NCBI GenBank assembly: GCA_963798195.1 | Contig: CAWCSF010000010.1 | Coordinates: 1,426,001 to 1,490,000, forward strand | Source: CAVSRC01 sp963798195 | GTDB lineage: Bacteria; Pseudomonadota; Alphaproteobacteria; Rhizobiales; Kaistiaceae | DNA length: 64,000 nucleotides | Reading direction: 5' to 3' | Shown: piece by piece, positions 1 through 10,360 of the stretch | Numbering within the stretch: the stretch's first letter is position 1 | Layout: every line of letters starts with the position of its first letter | Notes under the pieces: generated by a model | Databases searched by the model: none | What the model was told of the DNA's origin: nothing | Seen by the model: only the letters and a program-made list of their open reading frames with translations | Made by a program: the position numbers and the translations under genes

Positions 1-1
1 C

Positions 2-106
2 ATCCAGGCGGCACTCACCAAGGTGGATGGCGAAGATGGCGTCCGGCGCATGATCGAGTCCGGCGAATCGACGCAGGACGTATTCGCAAAAACCGGCATC
101 ATGTAG
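2..106 (+). CDS. C-terminal fragment, possibly RraA/HMG-aldolase family
   Basis: An open frame enters from the left edge and stops at TAG 104-106, giving 34 residues that end in QDVFAKTGIM. The ending (charged stretch, then MIESGESTQDVF.KTGIM) resembles the tails of RraA-like / 4-hydroxy-4-methyl-2-oxoglutarate aldolase proteins of alphaproteobacteria. This is a weak resemblance from memory, and the catalytic part lies outside the window. The family cleaves oxo-acids by retro-aldol reaction or binds RNase E in other species. Being a real coding tail is more certain than the family. Confidence 0.4.
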   Translation: MQAALTKVDGEDGVRRMIESGESTQDVFAKTGIM

Positions 107-209
107 CCGGCGAAAACGGCCCGGCTGCTGCACCGCGCCTTGAATTCGGCGCGGCAACGGCTGACAAGAAGACGCTCGATTCGTCGCAAGCCGAAGACTC
201 CCTGGTCTC

Positions 210-1499
210 ATGGCCATCCAGCTCGTCGCCGTCGCCTCCCTCCTGCTAGGCTCGGCCTTTCTGCTCATCGCCGGCGCCTTGCACGGCCTGCTGCTTGCCG
301 TTCGCGGCACGGTGGCGGGGTTTTCCACCGCCGAGCTCGGCCTGCTCGGCACCAGCTGGGCTTTCGGCTTCGTCACCGGCTGCGTGTTGATCCCCCATGT
401 CGTGCGCCGGGTCGGCCACATCCGCGCCTACGGCGCGCTGGCCTCCATCGGGGCCATCATCATCCTGCTGAACCTTCTGATTGTTTCGCCGACGGCCTGG
501 ATACTGACGCGCGCCGTGTCCGGCTTCGCCTTCGCCGGCGCAGCGATGATCGTGGAGAGCTGGCTCAACGAACGCGCCACCCGCGAAAACCGTGGCACCG
601 TGTTCTCGATCTATCAGATGGTGAACTTTGCCGCTTCCACCGCCGGCCAACTCCTGCTCGTCATCAACCCACCCACGGACTATTTCTATTTCGTCCTTGG
701 TGCGATCTTCTATTGCCTCGCCATCCTGCCGACGGCGCTCTCCACCGCCGCGACGCCGCAGCCGCTGAAGACCACGCGCTTCGACATCCGTCGGCTTTAT
801 GCCCTCTCGCCGGTATCGGCGGTCGGCTGCTTCCTCATCGGGATGGTGAACGGTGCCTTCGGTACGCTGGGACCGGTCTACGCCCAACGTATCGGCCTCC
901 CCATCCGCGAGGTGGCGATGCTCACGGCCGGCGCCCTCCTTGGTGGCTCACTGATCCAGTTCCCGCTCGGCTGGTTGTCGGACCGGATGGATCGCCGCCG
1001 GGTACTGGTCGGCGTCGGCATCGGCGCCGTCATCATCGGCCTCATGATCGTCACGCTGAGGCCGCGGGACGCGGTGTTCATCACCAGTCTCGTCGTGCTC
1101 TACGGCGCAATGAGCTATCCGATGTATGCGCTCGCGGTCGCCCACGCCAACGACTTCGCCGGCACCGACGAGTTCGTGAAGATCGCGAGCGGCCTGCTGC
1201 TGCTCTACGGCTTCGGCACCATGCTCGGGCCCATCGCCGCCGCTTACACCATGCAGAGCTGGATGCCGGAGGGCCTCTTCGCATTCACCGCGACGGTTCA
1301 CGCGCTGGTGGTTGCCTACACGCTGTTCCGCATGACCCGGCGCGCCCCACCCTCGCCGTCAACGCGGGAGATCTTCCAGGGCCTGCCCCTCCCGAAGACG
1401 GTCACGCCGGAAAGCGCCGCCCTCGACCCCCGCGCAGGCGCCGACCCGGCAGCTACGGCCGAGGCATCGCCGCCGGAACCCCAAGAACCCCGCGAATAA
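210..1499 (+). CDS. MFS transporter, YcaD-like
   Basis: A 429-residue inner-membrane protein with about twelve hydrophobic segments in two halves, the usual size for a major facilitator superfamily permease. The stretch ESWLNERATRENRG after the fourth segment and the following YQMVNFAASTAGQ match the YcaD-like branch. LSDRMDRRRVLVG near residue 270 is the conserved cytoplasmic loop 2-like motif repeated in the second half. The C-terminal 45 residues are hydrophilic, rich in Pro and Ala. The ATG at 210 lacks a strong ribosome site but places the first membrane helix directly at the N terminus. The substrate cannot be told. The gene stands 95 bp upstream of the liv operon and may be separately transcribed. 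Confidence 0.8.
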   Translation: MAIQLVAVASLLLGSAFLLIAGALHGLLLAVRGTVAGFSTAELGLLGTSWAFGFVTGCVLIPHVVRRVGHIRAYGALASIGAIIILLNLLIVSPTAWILTRAVSGFAFAGAAMIVESWLNERATRENRGTVFSIYQMVNFAASTAGQLLLVINPPTDYFYFVLGAIFYCLAILPTALSTAATPQPLKTTRFDIRRLYALSPVSAVGCFLIGMVNGAFGTLGPVYAQRIGLPIREVAMLTAGALLGGSLIQFPLGWLSDRMDRRRVLVGVGIGAVIIGLMIVTLRPRDAVFITSLVVLYGAMSYPMYALAVAHANDFAGTDEFVKIASGLLLLYGFGTMLGPIAAAYTMQSWMPEGLFAFTATVHALVVAYTLFRMTRRAPPSPSTREIFQGLPLPKTVTPESAALDPRAGADPAATAEASPPEPQEPRE

Positions 1500-1594
1500 G
1501 GCAGTTTCGCCCTGTTGTGTTGGACTTTGGCCTACGCCAAAATGCCCACAACAATCGCGGCACCGTCAGGTAGCCGCTGGGGACCGGGGTCTGA

Positions 1595-2518
<924 letters not shown>

Positions 2519-2519
2519 C

Positions 2520-3940
<1,421 letters not shown>

Positions 3941-3944
<4 letters not shown>

Positions 3945-4847
3945 ACCGCTGGGAGTCCGACGCCGTCCTGACCGTCGAACACCTGACGATGCGGTTCGGC
4001 GGCCTTGTCGCCATCGACGATCTCTCGTTCCGCGTCGGCCGCGGCGACATCACCGCGCTGATCGGGCCGAACGGCGCCGGCAAGACGACCGTCTTCAACT
4101 GCGTCACCGGCTTCTACAAGCCGACCGAGGGCCGCATAACGATGAGCGCACGGAGCGGCGCCGCGGCAAGCGCGATGGATGCGCTGACCGCCTCATCTTC
4201 GCGCGCCGCCCCCAAGGGCGACCTCTTCCTGCTCGAACGCATGCCCGACTTCGAGATCGCCAAGCACGCGAAGGTCGCCCGAACCTTCCAGAACATCCGC
4301 CTTTTCGGCGGCATGACCGTGCTGGAAAACCTGATCGTCGCCCAGCACCACATGCTGATGGCGGCGTCGGGCTTTCTCGATTGCCGGTCTGCTGAACCTC
4401 CGGTCCTACCGTCACGGCAGCAAGGCGGCCGTGGACCTTGCGACCTACTGGCTGCAGCGGATCGGCCTGATCGACCGGGCCGACGGCCCGGCAGCCGACC
4501 TGCCCTATGGCGACCAGCGGCGGCTCGAGATCGCGCGCGCCATGTGCACCAAGCCGCAGCTCCTTTGCCTCGACGAGCCGGCGGCAGGATTGAACCCGCG
4601 CGAGAGCGCGGAGCTGAATGAGCTGCTCCGCTTCATCCGCGACGAGCACGGCATCTCGATCCTGCTGATCGAGCACGACATGGGCGTGGTGATGGAGATA
4701 TCCGACCACATCGTCGTTCTCGACTACGGCGAGAAGATTGCCGACAACACGCCGGAATCGGTCCGTTCCGACCCCAAGGTCATCGCGGCCTATCTCGGCG
4801 TGGAGGATGAGGAAGTGGCGCCTGTCGAAGCCGAGGCGGGCTCATGA
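3941..4847 (+). CDS. livG: branched-chain amino acid ABC transporter ATPase LivG, frameshifted by one extra base
   Basis: ATP-binding subunit of the liv transporter. The Walker A motif GPNGAGKT is at residues 42-49. The signature-type sequence PYGDQRRLEIARAM, the Walker B LLCLDEPAAGLN and the switch region LLIEHDM lie in a different frame. The reading frame changes near 4376: deleting one base in the ctttctcg stretch restores AASGFSIAGLLNLRSYR, the family sequence at this point. The total of 907 bp is one more than a whole number of codons. Between Walker A and the break lies an unusually long insert (about 30 residues, 4140-4230) of low-complexity Ala and Ser. The ATG overlaps the livM stop, and the end overlaps the livF ATG. 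A sequencing error is likelier than a pseudogene, since the downstream frame is well conserved. Confidence 0.88.
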
Positions 4848-5566
4848 GCGACGCCCTTCTCTCTATCAAAGGCGTGCATACCTACTACGGCAACATCATC
4901 GCGTTGCGCGGCGTCGACGTTGAGGTGAAAGCCGGCGAGATCGTCACGTTGATCGGCGCCAACGGCGCCGGAAAGTCGACGCTGATGATGACAATCTGCG
5001 GCATGCCGCAGGCGCGCACCGGCAGCATCGTCTTCGACGGCACCGACATCACCAAGTGGCCGACGCATGAGATCATGGCGCTGTCGATTGCGCAGTCGCC
5101 GGAAGGCCGACGCATCTTCCCGCGCATGACCGTCATGGAAAATCTCCAGATGGGTGCGGCGCAAACCGACCTGACGCATTTCGACGCCGACCTGGAACGC
5201 GTTTTCGCACTGTTCCCGATCCTCAAGACGCGGCGCGACCAGCGCGGCGGCACGCTCTCCGGCGGCGAGCAACAGATGCTGGCGATTGCGCGGGCACTGA
5301 TGAGCCGCCCGCGTCTGCTGTTGCTCGACGAACCTTCGCTCGGCCTGGCGCCGATGCTCGTCCGGCAAATCTTTTCGGTGATCGGCGAACTCAATCGCGA
5401 ACAAGGCCTGACCGTGTTTCTCGTCGAGCAGAACGCATATCACGCGCTGAAGCTGGCGCACCGCGGCTACGTCATGGTCAACGGCCTGATCACCATGTCG
5501 GGCACCGGGGCCGAGCTACTGGCGCGGCCCGAGGTTCGGGCGGCATATCTGGAAGGCGCTGGATAA
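4844..5566 (+). CDS. livF: branched-chain amino acid ABC transporter ATPase LivF
   Basis: A 240-residue ATPase, the second nucleotide-binding subunit of the liv transporter. Visible motifs are Walker A GANGAGKS (38-45), the LivF landmark QSPEGRRIFPRMTVMENL, the ABC signature LSGGEQQM, Walker B LLLLDEPSLGL and the switch histidine region FLVEQNAYHAL. The length is standard. The ATG overlaps the livG TGA by four bases, indicating translational coupling. It should pair with LivG under the LivH/LivM channel. No deviation from the family is visible. Confidence 0.96.
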   Translation: MSDALLSIKGVHTYYGNIIALRGVDVEVKAGEIVTLIGANGAGKSTLMMTICGMPQARTGSIVFDGTDITKWPTHEIMALSIAQSPEGRRIFPRMTVMENLQMGAAQTDLTHFDADLERVFALFPILKTRRDQRGGTLSGGEQQMLAIARALMSRPRLLLLDEPSLGLAPMLVRQIFSVIGELNREQGLTVFLVEQNAYHALKLAHRGYVMVNGLITMSGTGAELLARPEVRAAYLEGAG

Positions 5567-5572
5567 CACGCG

Positions 5573-5974
5573 ATGGGAATTCTCTGGGAAGAGCAAAGCG
5601 TCGGCGTATTCCTGCTGGTCACCGTGGTGCTCGGCGGCGGGGCCGCCTACCTGGCCGGTCGCGCCATCGCACTGACCTGGCGTCCGATGCGGGCAGTGAT
5701 TGCATACATGGCAATTCTCACAGCAGCGGTCCGCTTCTTCCACTATTCGCTGTTCGGGGGGAGCTTCTTCTTCTATTTCGACAACGGGACTTTGTATCCG
5801 GGCGTCGGATTCTACTACTACGTGATCGACTTCATCATACTTCTGGCTTTCGCCACCCTTGGTTACCGCGTTACACGGGCGGGACAAATGGCCACGCAAT
5901 ATCCTTGGCTTTACGCGCGAAGCGGGCCGCTATCCTGGCGTCAACGGCCCGAATCCGGCTCAAGTAAAACATAG
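5573..5974 (+). CDS. small membrane protein of DUF6867 type, liv-operon associated
   Basis: A 133-residue protein with about three hydrophobic segments, ending in the conserved-looking LGYRVTRAGQMATQYPWLY. I recall this architecture as the DUF6867 family, found beside liv genes in Rhizobiales, but the name comes from memory. Position supports it: it begins seven bases after livF and precedes livJ. The hydrophobic spans lie near residues 9-32, 41-60 and 82-100. Its role is unknown. A helper for transporter assembly or regulation is an inference from location only. Confidence 0.65.
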   Translation: MGILWEEQSVGVFLLVTVVLGGGAAYLAGRAIALTWRPMRAVIAYMAILTAAVRFFHYSLFGGSFFFYFDNGTLYPGVGFYYYVIDFIILLAFATLGYRVTRAGQMATQYPWLYARSGPLSWRQRPESGSSKT

Positions 5975-5993
5975 ACAAGTTTTGCCGGGGCGA

Positions 5994-6022
5994 TTGCGCA
6001 CCTTTTGTTGGCAAGCTAACGT
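5994..6022 (+). promoter_or_regulatory. possible livJ promoter
   Basis: TTGCGC (5994-5999), a 17-base spacer, then TAACGT (6017-6022). It lies about 77 bases before the livJ start, in the 124-base gap after the preceding gene. Binding-protein genes are often expressed above the rest of their operon, which makes an internal promoter reasonable. The same TTGCG-type -35 appears upstream of grxD and recA here. This is pattern matching only. Confidence 0.3.
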
Positions 6023-6098
6023 GGAACACAAGCGCGGCTGGGGCCGCGCCAAACCTTAGGTGCGCATCGCGCATCGCGTTTCCAGGGGAGTTTGCTTA

Positions 6099-7196
6099 AT
6101 GAAAAAGCTTTTGATGGCCTCCGTCCTGTTGTCTTTTGGTATGGCGGCAGGCGCGGCTCAGGCCGATATCACAATCGCGACAGCCGGTCCGATGACCGGT
6201 CAGTACGCGTCGTTCGGCGAGCAGATGCGCAACGGCGCCGAGCAGGCGGTCGAGGATATCAACAAGGCCGGTGGCGTTCTTGGCCAGCAGCTGAAGCTTG
6301 AGATCGGCGATGACGCCTGCGACCCGAAGCAGGCCGTGGCCGTCGCGGGCCAGATGGCCAGCAAGGGCGTGGTCTTCATGGCCGGGCATTTCTGCTCCGG
6401 CTCGTCGATCCCGGCCTCAGCCGTCTACTCCGAGGAAGGCATCATCCAGATCTCGCCGGCTTCGACCAACCCGAAGTTCACCGACGAGCGTCCCGGCCCG
6501 GGCACGATGCGCGTTTGCGGTCGTGACGACCAGCAGGGCCAGGTCGCGGGCGAGTTCCTTGCCGACAAGTTCAAGGACAAGAACATCGCGATCATCCAGG
6601 ACAAGACCGCCTACGGTAAGGGTCTTGCCGATGAGACCAAGAAGTACATGAACGCCAAGGGCAAGATGGAGGTCATGTACGAGGCCTATACGGCCGGCGA
6701 AAAGGACTACAGCGCCCTCGTCTCGAAGCTGAAGGCCGCCAACATCGACGTGCTCTACGTCGGCGGCTACCACACGGAGGCCGGCCTGATTAAGCGCCAG
6801 ATGGTCGAGCAGGGCATGAAGACCATCCTGGTCTCCGGCGACGCGCTCGTGACCGACGAGTACTGGTCGATCACCGGCCCGGCCGGCGAAGGCACGCTGA
6901 TGACCTTCTCGCCCGATCCGCGCAAGAACGCCGAGGCCGCTGACGTGGTCAAGGAGTTCGAGGCGAAGAACATCGTGCCGGAAGGCTACGTGCTCTACAC
7001 CTACGCCGCCATCCAGGCATGGGCCCAGGCTGCCACGGCCGCCGGCAACACCGACTTCAAGCCGGTTGCCGACGCGCTCGCCAAGGGCAAGTTCAAGACC
7101 GTGCTCGGCGAACTGTCGTTCGACGACAAGGGCGATGTGACCCTCCCGGGCTACGTCTTCTACGTCTGGAAGGACGGCAAGTACGACTACTACTAG
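6099..7196 (+). CDS. livJ: branched-chain amino acid periplasmic binding protein LivJ
   Basis: A 365-residue type I periplasmic binding protein that captures the ligand for LivHMGF. The ATG at 6099 is preceded by AGGGGAG (6084-6090) at good spacing and opens a clear Sec signal peptide, cleaved after AQA at about residue 22. Longer in-frame starts upstream lack these features. The mature protein begins ITIATAGPMTGQYASFGEQM, the usual Leu/Ile/Val-binding start. Cysteines in DDACDPKQ and GHFCSGSS probably form the conserved first-lobe disulfide. A strong terminator follows at 7236, ending the operon. Confidence 0.93.
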   Translation: MKKLLMASVLLSFGMAAGAAQADITIATAGPMTGQYASFGEQMRNGAEQAVEDINKAGGVLGQQLKLEIGDDACDPKQAVAVAGQMASKGVVFMAGHFCSGSSIPASAVYSEEGIIQISPASTNPKFTDERPGPGTMRVCGRDDQQGQVAGEFLADKFKDKNIAIIQDKTAYGKGLADETKKYMNAKGKMEVMYEAYTAGEKDYSALVSKLKAANIDVLYVGGYHTEAGLIKRQMVEQGMKTILVSGDALVTDEYWSITGPAGEGTLMTFSPDPRKNAEAADVVKEFEAKNIVPEGYVLYTYAAIQAWAQAATAAGNTDFKPVADALAKGKFKTVLGELSFDDKGDVTLPGYVFYVWKDGKYDYY

Positions 7197-7235
7197 GATC
7201 GGTTTGATCCAGCTTTCAGCCTGACGGCGGAACGG

Positions 7236-7264
7236 AAACCCCGGCGGAAACGCCGGGGTTTTTC
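7236..7264 (+). terminator. Rho-independent terminator of the liv operon
   Basis: Inverted repeat with 11-base arms (7236-7246 and 7251-7261) around a GAAA loop, with the T-run TTTTT (7259-7263) at its end. It lies 40 bases after the livJ stop and before the second binding-protein gene, so that gene is probably transcribed separately. Confidence 0.85.
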
Positions 7265-7345
7265 GTTTCCGGGCCCGTCGGAGTTGCGTTGTTGGCGTAC
7301 CGGCTGCACTTTGGCGATCGTTACCCGGTCAATGGAGCCCTGCCA

Positions 7346-8461
7346 GTGCCTGCCTCTCGCCCCGCGGTCCTCTGGTCGGTCGCTGTCGCAGCCCTCGTGC
7401 TCGGCAACGGCATGGCCCGGGCGGAAACCGTGGTCGGCGTCGCCGGCCCGATGTCCGGCAGCCTCGCGATCTTCGGCAAGCAGATGCAGGACGGCGCGGC
7501 GCAGGCAGTCGCCGACATCAACGCGGCCGGCGGCGTGAACGGCGAACAGCTCTCGCTCCAGGCCATGGACGACGAGTGCAATCCCAAAACCGCCGATGCG
7601 GTCGCCAACCAGCTTGCGGGGCGCGGCGCGGTCATGGTGGCGGGACACCTTTGCCTCAACGCATCGCTGGCCGCCTCATCGGTCTACGCGGCAAACAAGA
7701 TCATCGAGATTTCGCCGGGCACGACATGGCCCGCCTACACCGACACGCGGCCGGGGCCCGGGATCTACCGGCTGGCCGGCCGCGACGATCGGCAAGGTCC
7801 CCTCGCCGCCGCCTATATCGTCGAGCATTTCGCCAACGCGCCCGTCGCAATCGTCGATGACCGCAGCCCCTACGGCAAGGAGCTCGCCGACGCGATGCGG
7901 CGCGCCATGAACGCCGCCGGCAAACGCGAAGCCTTCATCGAAGAATACGAACCCGGTCAGCGGGACTTCACCGGCATGATCGAAAGGCTGCAGGGCGCCA
8001 ATATCGGCGTTCTCTATATCGGCGGCTACCCCGCCGAGGCGGGACTGATCGCCCGGCAGATCAAGGATGCCGGTCTCAGCATCAGGATCATCGGCGGCGA
8101 CGCGCTGGTGACCAACGAGTACCACGACATCGCAAAGGACGCCGCAGACGGAACCCTGATCACCTTCGCTCCCGATCCCCGCGAAAACGTGAACGCGGCG
8201 ACGGTGGTGAAGTCCTTCCGCGACCGCGGCATCGAGCCGGAAGGCTACGTCCTGCCAGCCTACGCAGCGATACAGATTTGGGCGCAAGCCGCCAATTCGA
8301 CAGGCAAGAACGACTTCGATTCCGTCGTTGAGGCTCTCGACAACAACCGCTTCACGACGGTGGTCGGCGAAGTCACTTTCGACAATCGTGGCGACATGTC
8401 GCTGCCGGGCTTTACAGTCTACGAGTGGCGGGGCGGCCGCCTCGACGGACCGAGCAGCTAG
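7346..8461 (+). CDS. second LivJ-like periplasmic amino-acid binding protein
   Basis: A 371-residue paralogue of the upstream LivJ, similar along its whole length (TVVGVAGPMSGSLAIFGKQMQDG against TIATAGPMTGQYASFGEQMRNG; the GDALVTNEY.DI and PEGYVL blocks are shared). GTG at 7346 is chosen because GGAG (7334-7337) stands eight bases before it and the product opens with a signal peptide ending GMARA. A TTG further upstream (7289) would give a poor N-terminal extension. The paired cysteines (DDECNPKT, GHLCLNAS) are kept. Coming after a terminator, it may feed the same permease with a different ligand under other control. It lies 18 bases before the S58 peptidase. Confidence 0.85.
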   Translation: MPASRPAVLWSVAVAALVLGNGMARAETVVGVAGPMSGSLAIFGKQMQDGAAQAVADINAAGGVNGEQLSLQAMDDECNPKTADAVANQLAGRGAVMVAGHLCLNASLAASSVYAANKIIEISPGTTWPAYTDTRPGPGIYRLAGRDDRQGPLAAAYIVEHFANAPVAIVDDRSPYGKELADAMRRAMNAAGKREAFIEEYEPGQRDFTGMIERLQGANIGVLYIGGYPAEAGLIARQIKDAGLSIRIIGGDALVTNEYHDIAKDAADGTLITFAPDPRENVNAATVVKSFRDRGIEPEGYVLPAYAAIQIWAQAANSTGKNDFDSVVEALDNNRFTTVVGEVTFDNRGDMSLPGFTVYEWRGGRLDGPSS

Positions 8462-8479
8462 TCCGGCATCTGGAGGCGC

Positions 8480-9463
8480 ATGAAGAACCTTTTGACCGAT
8501 GTAGCCGGCCTGAAGGTCGGCAATGCCGACGACGCAAAGCTCAAATCCGGCGTCACGGTGGTGGTCTGCGACGAACCCGCGGTCGCCTCTGTGCATGTCA
8601 TGGGCGGCGCACCGGGTACACGCGAGACCGACCTCCTCGCGCCAGAGCAGACCGTGGCGTCGATTGACGCCGTCGTGCTCTCCGGCGGCTCGGCCTTCGG
8701 CCTCGATGCCGCCGGCGGCGTGATGACCACGCTAGCGGAAGCCGGGCGCGGGGTCCTCGTCGGAACGGCGCGGGTCCCGATTGTCCCGGCGGCCATTCTC
8801 TTCGACTTGCTCAACGGTGGCGACAAGAACTGGGGCGGCCGCACACCGTATGCCGATCTGGGCCGGGCCGCACTCGCCTCAGCCGATGACACCTTCGAAC
8901 TGGGCTCGGTTGGAGCCGGCGCCGGCGCCACGACGGCCAACCTCAAGGGCGGGCTCGGCTCCGCCTCCGTGCAGCTCGAAAACGGCATCATCGTCGCAGC
9001 GCTCGTCGCCGTGAACGCCGTCGGGCAAGTGACCATCGGCAGCACCGAGCACTTCTGGGCCGGGCCGTTCGAGCAAAGCGCCGAGTTCGGCGGGCTCGGC
9101 GCACCCTTCGCCTACCCGGCCGACGCGACGGCGCTGCGTTACAAGGGACAAGGCCCGCGTGCGAGCACGACCATCTCCGTCGTTGCCACCGATGCCCGCC
9201 TGACCAAGGCCGAAGCCAAGCGCCTTGCCGTGATGACCCATGACGGCTTCGCCCGCGCCATCTGGCCGTCGCACACGCCGATGGATGGCGATATCGTCTT
9301 CGCCATCGCCACCGGCCGCAGCGACGCCAAACCAGACATGACAGAGATCGGCTCGGCAGGCGCAACGTGCATGGCGCGTTCTATCGCGCGTGGCGTGTTC
9401 CGGGCGACCGCGGCGCCCGGTGACATACTGCCAACCTGGCGGGAGAAATTCTCCGAGCGCTGA
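8480..9463 (+). CDS. P1/S58 family peptidase (DmpA/NylC-like)
   Basis: A 327-residue N-terminal-nucleophile hydrolase. Family members cut themselves into two chains and remove N-terminal residues from peptides or hydrolyse amides. The LTDVAGLKVGNADD start, VLSGGSAFGLDAAGGV (66-81) and HDGFARAIWPSHTPMDGD are family landmarks. The expected nucleophile is Thr230 in the STTISVVATDA segment. The residue before it is Ser229, where NylC-type relatives usually have Asn. There is no signal peptide, so it should be cytoplasmic. It directly follows a LivJ-like gene, suggesting that it processes imported peptides or amides. That link is inference. Confidence 0.82.
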   Translation: MKNLLTDVAGLKVGNADDAKLKSGVTVVVCDEPAVASVHVMGGAPGTRETDLLAPEQTVASIDAVVLSGGSAFGLDAAGGVMTTLAEAGRGVLVGTARVPIVPAAILFDLLNGGDKNWGGRTPYADLGRAALASADDTFELGSVGAGAGATTANLKGGLGSASVQLENGIIVAALVAVNAVGQVTIGSTEHFWAGPFEQSAEFGGLGAPFAYPADATALRYKGQGPRASTTISVVATDARLTKAEAKRLAVMTHDGFARAIWPSHTPMDGDIVFAIATGRSDAKPDMTEIGSAGATCMARSIARGVFRATAAPGDILPTWREKFSER

Positions 9464-9473
9464 ATCGAGCAAA

Positions 9474-9567
9474 CAAAAAACCGCCCCGGCCTTGGCAGGT
9501 CGGGGCGGCGAAACTGGTGCGGTACGCAATACCGATCCGCGAGGACCAATATGGACCGCCATGGTTA
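9474..9567 (-). ncRNA. candidate minus-strand small RNA of about 95 nt
   Basis: The 225-base gap between the S58 peptidase and rpe holds a terminator that works only on the minus strand (9475-9508), yet no minus-strand gene ends there. Upstream on that strand is a -35-like TTGAAT (plus 9597-9602), 17 bases, then a weak -10-like TTAATT (plus 9574-9579), predicting a start near 9567. The transcript would run about 95 nt to the T-run. Short open frames on this strand read through the terminator and look random. An alternative is a chance hairpin acting as a two-way terminator for the peptidase gene. Confidence 0.35.
9475..9508 (-). terminator. Rho-independent terminator on the minus strand
   Basis: Eight-base GC arms, CCGCCCCG (9481-9488) and CGGGGCGG (9501-9508). 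On the plus strand no T-run follows. On the minus strand the hairpin is followed directly by six T (plus-strand A-run 9475-9480), the canonical form. It may also stop plus-strand transcription of the S58 gene, which ends at 9463. Confidence 0.6.
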
Positions 9568-9688
9568 GCGGACAATTAATGCGGCGAGGTATTTTCATTC
9601 AAATGGTAAATGACCGCCCTTCAAGCCAGCGGAGAGCCGCAAATCGGCCGGATTGCGCGAAGCGAGGCAGCGTGATACCCGCCAAGCC

Positions 9689-10360
9689 ATGGACCATCGC
9701 GTGCTGATCGCCCCTTCGATCCTCTCCGCCGATTTCGCCCGGCTGGGCGAGGAAGTGCGGGCCGTCGACGCTGCCGGGGCCGACTGGATCCACGTGGACG
9801 TGATGGACGGGCACTTCGTGCCCAACATCACCATGGGACCGAATGTGGTGCGGGCGATCCGGCCGCTGACCCACAAGACGATCGATGTCCACCTGATGAT
9901 CGCACCGGCGGACCCGTTTCTCAGTGCCTTCGCCGAGGCCGGCGCCGACCGCATCACAGTGCATGTCGAGGCGGGGCCGCACCTCCACCGCTCGCTGCAG
10001 GCGATCCGCGCGCTCGGCAAGAAGGCCGGCGTGACGCTCAATCCGGCGACGCCAGCGATCGACATCGCCTATGCCCTCGACCTCGCCGACCTCGTGCTGG
10101 TGATGAGCGTCAATCCCGGGTTCGGCGGACAGGATTTCATCCCCTCCTCGCTCGCCAAGATCGCCGAAATCCGCACCATGATCGGCGGCCGCGACATCCC
10201 GATCGAGGTCGATGGCGGCATCACGCCCGCAAATGCCCGCGCTGTCGCCGAGGCCGGCGCCGACATTCTGGTGGCAGGCTCCGCCATTTTCCATGGCGGC
10301 GGAAGCTACAAGGACAACATCGCGGCAATCAGGCGCGCCGCCGAAACCACGATGGCATGA
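9689..10360 (+). CDS. rpe: ribulose-phosphate 3-epimerase
   Basis: A 223-residue TIM-barrel enzyme that interconverts D-ribulose 5-phosphate and D-xylulose 5-phosphate in the pentose phosphate pathway. Conserved stretches are APSILSADFARLGEEV at the N terminus, HVDVMDGHFVPNITMGP (metal ligands and catalytic Asp), DVHLMI, MSVNPGFGGQ and EVDGGITPANA (second catalytic Asp). The ATG at 9689 is preferred over an earlier in-frame codon because it gives the family's usual start. The stop overlaps the ATG of the next gene, so the two are probably coupled. Cytoplasmic. Confidence 0.95.
   Translation: MDHRVLIAPSILSADFARLGEEVRAVDAAGADWIHVDVMDGHFVPNITMGPNVVRAIRPLTHKTIDVHLMIAPADPFLSAFAEAGADRITVHVEAGPHLHRSLQAIRALGKKAGVTLNPATPAIDIAYALDLADLVLVMSVNPGFGGQDFIPSSLAKIAEIRTMIGGRDIPIEVDGGITPANARAVAEAGADILVAGSAIFHGGGSYKDNIAAIRRAAETTMA

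Noticed and set aside
140..1573. Long plus-strand frame over the MFS gene
   Set aside because: Arg/Pro/His-rich shadow in another frame; the 210-1499 frame has clear membrane helices and family motifs.
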